Positions 59,514 through 64,000 of a stretch of DNA of 64,000 bases are shown one piece after another. The stretch spans positions 19,361,614-19,425,613 of the forward strand of contig OY992836.1 of NCBI GenBank assembly GCA_963921425.1. The letters are read 5' to 3'. A program made the translations under genes and the position numbers. Origin of the DNA: Dryas octopetala. Taxonomy: Eukaryota; Streptophyta; Magnoliopsida; Rosales; Rosaceae. The notes under the pieces are model-generated. The model saw only the letters and a list, made by a program, of their open reading frames with translations. It had not been told where the DNA came from and did no database searches. Position 1 is the first letter of the stretch. Each line of letters begins with the position of its first letter.

Positions 59514-61480
59514 TAAGTACAGAGATAATATGTTTTCGGTGGAGGTGAGTTTTTATGTAACTTGATACCACATTGCGGTAATTTATGTTGAAGAAACTTT
59601 ATGCCGAAATGTAATGTGAGGGATTATGTTATGGTAAGACAATTTGAAAGGTAATATAAAAATAAGGTCAATACACAGCTTTGAAAATGTAAATTTTATG
59701 TATTAGTTTTTTGTGTGTACAAATGAAACCAAATATTGGCTATATGCATATTGATATCTTCACAGCTGAACAGGGGCCTCCTATACCACTTTATTGGGAT
59801 CTTTGTGTGGGTAATGTAACAAAGGAGAGGGCACTGTTGCTTGAACAATAAACCAATATGAAAATTATGTATGAAATTCAATGCAGATGGTTAGATCATC
59901 ATCATATAGTTATGCTATGTAAATGACGAGGAGTCAGGACTAAGTTTAACTTCCTGGATTTTGTACCCTTTTATATGATGATGTCAAGTTTCCATTGCAG
60001 ATTGATAAACAGGAGTTTGGATTGCAGCCAATGAATTGCCCAGGGCACTGTTTATTGTTTCAGCATAGGGTTCGATCTTATAGAGGTTTTTTTTTTTTTT
60101 TTTTTTTTGAAACCTTTATTTCACTTGAATTGCTTGATAGGATTTTCATTTATCATGGTTTGATACTTTGATGCATAGGCTTCCTTGCTAGTTTAGGAAT
60201 TGTAAAGGAACTCTTTGTATCTGTAGCATCACTATTATTATTTATTTAGCTTTCAGGAAAAATATTTGGTAAATCTTTTCTTGACATTATTGAAACTGGG
60301 ATAAACCATCCTTTTCTGTTTAGTACTTGATATTGTTACTTACTTGTGTGTGGTCTTTTGTGAAGAACTTCCTCTACGAATTGCTGATTTTGGTGTGTTA
60401 CATCGGAACGAGGCCAGTGGTGCACTCACTGGATTAACTCGTGTCAGGAGATTCCAGCAGGTATACTTTGAGATGATTTTTGGCCATTTCAATAATTATA
60501 TTATTAATTAATACCAGTTCCCAGCATTATTGTAACTCTTTTCTCTCTAATGAATACACTTTATTTGTCAAAAAATTATGTTTGTAGCGACTTATTCCTT
60601 TTAATTCGTAAAGTGCATGACTCTTCTGACTATTTTAGTCCAAAATATGTTACAGGATGATGCTCATATCTTTTGCAGGGAGTCCCAAGTGAGTTTAACT
60701 TTATTTACATACCTCATAACATATTTTTTTTTGTTGAGGTTTTGTTATATTTATAGTTCTATATATCTATTTTTCTTTTTCAGGTAAAAGATGAAGTGAG
60801 GGGTGTCTTAGAGTTTATCGAGTATGCCTATAATATATTTGGCTTTACTTATAATCTGAAGCTATCAACAGTAAGGTTCTTGATCCCTATGCTTGAAGCA
60901 TTGAAACTACTATATTTTTTGTTTGTAGAAAATTGAATGGAGTTTATTTTTCCTATGAGCAACTAGCCACCATAGTATTTTTTTTGTAGAAAAGTGTAGA
61001 TGTTCTTCCTCACAAGTTATAGGCCCAATCTGAAAGTTTGAATTAGATATATATATTTTTTATTTCACATTTAAATAGACAACATTTACGCTCAAGGAAA
61101 TATCTCATCCGTCTTGTTGTAAATTTAGCTTCTTTTTTGTTACCATGATATTTGTGCCTTTTTTTCTCATATTGAAAGATCTTCATGCTGTCTCTATTTG
61201 GATTTTAAATTTAGTTGATCATCACATGGTATTGATAGTTGCTGATTTTCAGTTGCAACTCATTGGGTGTGGCATACATATATTTGTTATGTTATGAGTT
61301 ATGTTTCTGAGTACCTGTTTACGTCTAGGAAGTATGGGGAATTCATATCTATTGCATTGTATAATATTAGTACTGGTATCTATGTTGTAGATTCCAGAAA
61401 ACCATATGGGAGACTTGGCAACATGGGGGAAAGTTGACGCTGCTCTTAAAGAAGCATTAATTGAGACTGGCAAGCCCTGG

Positions 61481-61866
61481 GAGGTACTTTTACTTGATGC
61501 TCTCAATGCACTTAAGCATCTTGCTCACTCTTTTTGGGTACCTAATGCAGCATGTTCATAAAAGTCATGTATAATAAAATGTATCCAATTTTCATTGTTC
61601 TTCAGCCGGAGGTACTTTTACTTGATGCTCTCAATGCTCTTAAGCATCTTGCTCACTCTTTTTTGGGTACCTAATGCAGCATGTTCATAAAAGTCATGTA
61701 TAATAAAATGTATCCAATGTTCATTGTTCTTGAGCCGGAGGTACTTTTACTTGATGCTTTCAATGCTCTTAAGCATCTTGCTCACTCTTTTTTGGGTACC
61801 TAATGCAGCATGTTCATAAAAGTCATGTATAATAAAATGTATCCAATTTTCATTGTTCTTGAGCTG
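61481..61866. repeat. Three tandem copies of a 128-129 bp unit
   Basis: Copies start at 61481, 61609 and 61738, each with GAGGTACTTTTACTTGATGC, and differ at only a few bases. The first copy begins at the last three bases of a ThrRS exon and includes its splice donor (GAG before GTAC), so the donor is triplicated. High identity suggests recent amplification. Confidence 0.92.
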
Positions 61867-63418
61867 GAGTAGATCCTTGCTTATTTACTTTTGTGCTCAT
61901 TCCAAATTAGTTTTAAAAACTTGATGAAGCTCTGCCAGTCCCGTTTTTAAAGTGGTTTAGCTGGAATATTGAGACAGATGGGTAGGATTGGACTAACTAA
62001 GCCATTTTCTACCCGGCCTACTCATTCACCTTGGAGAGAGAATGGTAAAATTTTGTGATTGGTGGAATGTTGCTTTGGTCTGTTATCTGTACTTTGTTGT
62101 TGTTGTTTTTTTTTTTTTTTTAAAGCTAGCACAACAGTATTTGCCCCTAAATTTCTTGATTTTGTATGGATGCTTACATTGTTAGTCATGTTACACAGGT
62201 GAAAGAAGGGGATGGTGCATTTTATGGCCCAAAAATAGACATTGGTGTATATGATGCATTGAAAAGAGAACATCAGTTGGCAACGATACAGGTATATGAT
62301 GCTCACTTTTTTATGTTTTACGATCTCTTGACGTTTCATTTTGTTGCTGTTATCATTTGGTAAAATGCTGTGGTTGCAGCTTGATTTTCAACTTCCTGCT
62401 CAATTTGAGCTGTATTACTCAGCTGAGGGTGAAGATGGCAAGAGGGAGAGGCCTGCTATGATTCACATAGCTGTTTTAGGTTCTGTAGAGCGTATGCTTG
62501 CTGTACTTTTGGAACACTACAATGGCCCTTCTGGCTTAGTCCACGACAGGCAATTGTGTGTTCTGTCTCATACATATCCGAGCCTTATGCTCTACAGGTA
62601 GGGTCTTTTCCTCCCTTCTTTTTGGACTGACTCTACAGGTAGCTTGAGAGCGATTCTTGCTTCCAATTAGTGTTTTGCTCGAGTATAGATTGTCTATCAT
62701 CTGAGGCTATGAGCCATGCAGCTTCTTATGTCAGCTCGTTCATATTGTGAGCCAAGTACTATATTTTTTGAGTACTCTCTCTTGGTGAGCTAATTCATGA
62801 CCAAGTTAGAGTGTCTTACATTGTTTTTCTGTTTTTGACATTTTTGGATGTCGAGTTAGGTTGAGCAAACATCCAAACTGTCTGACCAAATACTGTCTGT
62901 GGAGAGTGAAGATTTAGATCATGGAATTATGGCTAGAGTGTTGGCCTCTAGTGCCCGACTTGATCATCTCTGTCATATCTATTTTCTTTATATTTATTGA
63001 AGTAAAATGTAGTTTGCAAGGTTTATATTAGGTTTCAGTCTGTACTCATTACTTGGTTAATAATTGAAAACAAAAACTGTGTGCTTTGATAAATCTGAAA
63101 TACAAAATTCTCTTGGTTACCGGTGAAGGAAACTGATCCAACCCAACCTGTCTTTGGTTAGGTTAGGAATTTTTTTGGTATTGTTTGGTTCAGCTTCTGT
63201 TGATAATTTTGGAAACTGATCAAGTAGCTAATCTGTTTTAATTCTTGTGGTTATGAGTTGTACAAATTGCCTGAGTTATATTTTCTAATGGATAGAATAT
63301 CTATAATCTGAAGTCATGGATAAAAATTGTTTTTGTATTTTTGTAGGTGCGAGATCAGATCCATGAAGCTGGTTACTATGTCGATGTTGACACAAGTGGC
63401 AAAACAATTCAGAAAAAG

Positions 63419-64000
63419 GTACGCATTCATAACTTTGGTGAAGGCAGGATTTGATTGCAGGATGCTTGTATGATAATAAACTTTAACAGCTGTAAGGACA
63501 TTGTGCATTTTATTTTCTGGTGATGGTGCTTTTGAAGTATGATTTTGTTAAGAAATATTGTGGTTAAACCTTGGAATAAATAAATACGGAATTCCTCATT
63601 CAAACCCAAATAATAAAACTTATAATTGTTATTTTCATGTTGTTAGATACTCTGATATCATCTAAGCTGTGGTTTGATGACGTCAAATATGCCTACTGTC
63701 ACGGGAAAGGGTCCAATGTTTATATATTACATGCTGCAGTCTGTGGTGTTGCATAAATCAATACATTAATGGTTATTGCCTGGGCTGGAAAATTTCAGAT
63801 ATGTAATTAAGATGTAATGCAATTCTTATCAGTAAACTTGCATATGCGGCATAATTTGCAATTTTGGAACGTGAAGATAAACAGTTAATGAAAAGTACTT
63901 CTAATACCAATGTTGTGATACCATGTAGTTTTTAATAATTTGTTGATAGAAGCCTGTGTTGGCTACTGTCATTATAGTTCAATTCTATGTAGTAATATTT
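63419..64000. other. Right edge of the window
   Basis: AT-rich, intron-like sequence after the last ThrRS block. No further exon was recognised. Confidence 0.5.

Larger units (their letters stand above)
57709..63418 (+). pseudogene. Threonyl-tRNA synthetase, 5'-truncated and frameshifted
   Basis: Exon-like blocks: 57709-57782, 57907-58035, 58131-58220, 58965-59053, 59143-59241, 59458-59544 (second copy at 59328), 60001-60085, 60366-60460, 60656-60688, 60784-60870, 61391-61483, 62199-62291, 62380-62597, 63347-63418. They follow a plant organelle/cytosolic ThrRS from KQPFERIEVS through [47 protein letters not shown] (motif 2) and [11 protein letters not shown]. Damage: a one-base loss near 57744; a two-base gain in a GA run at 59218-59230; a loss of about seven bases near 62524 that removes the G-K-W of the family; and motif 3 reading MIHIAVLGS with Ile in place of the conserved Arg. 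The N-terminal domains are absent and no further C-terminal exon was found before 64000. Introns are kept, so this is a duplicated, not processed, pseudogene. Confidence 0.85.

Noticed and set aside
55709-63418. Clustered synthetase genes (ArgRS and ThrRS) as a functional unit
   Set aside because: ThrRS is a truncated, frameshifted copy, so the proximity has no functional meaning.
1-64000. CRISPR array, rRNA, tRNA, phage or bacterial operon
   Set aside because: The short tandem arrays seen are microsatellites or the 128-bp unit without spacers; no tRNA-like A/B boxes with cloverleaf were spotted by eye, and all genes are intron-bearing plant genes. A tRNAscan run would settle the tRNA point.

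Overview
This is nuclear DNA from a flowering plant, almost certainly a eudicot. It is AT-rich, with short coding exons split by GT..AG introns and long non-coding gaps. It is littered with small inverted-repeat transposons, and the encoded proteins are typical of land plants. The species cannot be told from the sequence alone; a rosid or other woody eudicot is an inference from gene order and transposon load.

Layout. 63-1883 (-): mitochondrial-type PTEN-like phosphatase (PTPMT), cut by the window edge. 3013-4206: Mutator-like element with a perfect 8-bp target duplication. 6643-7833 (+): intronless secreted leucine-rich-repeat protein. 8624-10561 (-): class IIIB HAD acid phosphatase. 12589-15030 (-): DUF1005 protein with a MITE in its intron. 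19015-21759 (+): Derlin-1. 22859-24070 and 26901-27626 (+): tandem profilin genes, with nested MITEs between them. 28771-31804 (-): GPI-anchored GH17 beta-1,3-glucanase with an X8 domain. 32254-37320: 5.07-kb hAT element with a dead transposase. 37946-38640: hAT-type MITE. 39272-42346 (+): MAPKK of the MKK6 type. 44398-45042 (+): OXS3-like stress protein. 46146-46803: Mutator-like element with a perfect 9-bp target duplication. 47163-55155 (-): arginyl-tRNA synthetase, with a second copy of the hAT end and a long polypyrimidine tract in intron 1. 55709-55948 (+): small conserved Gly/Lys-rich protein. 56477-57509 (-) and 57709-63418 (+): two decayed gene fragments head to head, one of a glutamate carboxypeptidase II/AMP1-like peptidase and one of threonyl-tRNA synthetase.

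How it fits together. There is no operon logic; these are independent housekeeping, cytoskeletal, cell-wall and signalling genes. From memory, the gene set is shared between two Arabidopsis blocks (around At4g29240-29360 and At5g56550-56610), so the window looks like one ancestral block whose duplicates were later sorted between two chromosomes. Exon boundaries were worked out by hand from splice signals, reading phase and family similarity, and every intact gene closes in frame over its full length. No RNA gene, CRISPR array or bacterial-type system was seen. The least ordinary items are the arginyl-tRNA synthetase with an in-frame presequence and an internal second Met, the mosaic of two pseudogenes, the nested transposons, and a possible alternative last exon of the MAPKK.
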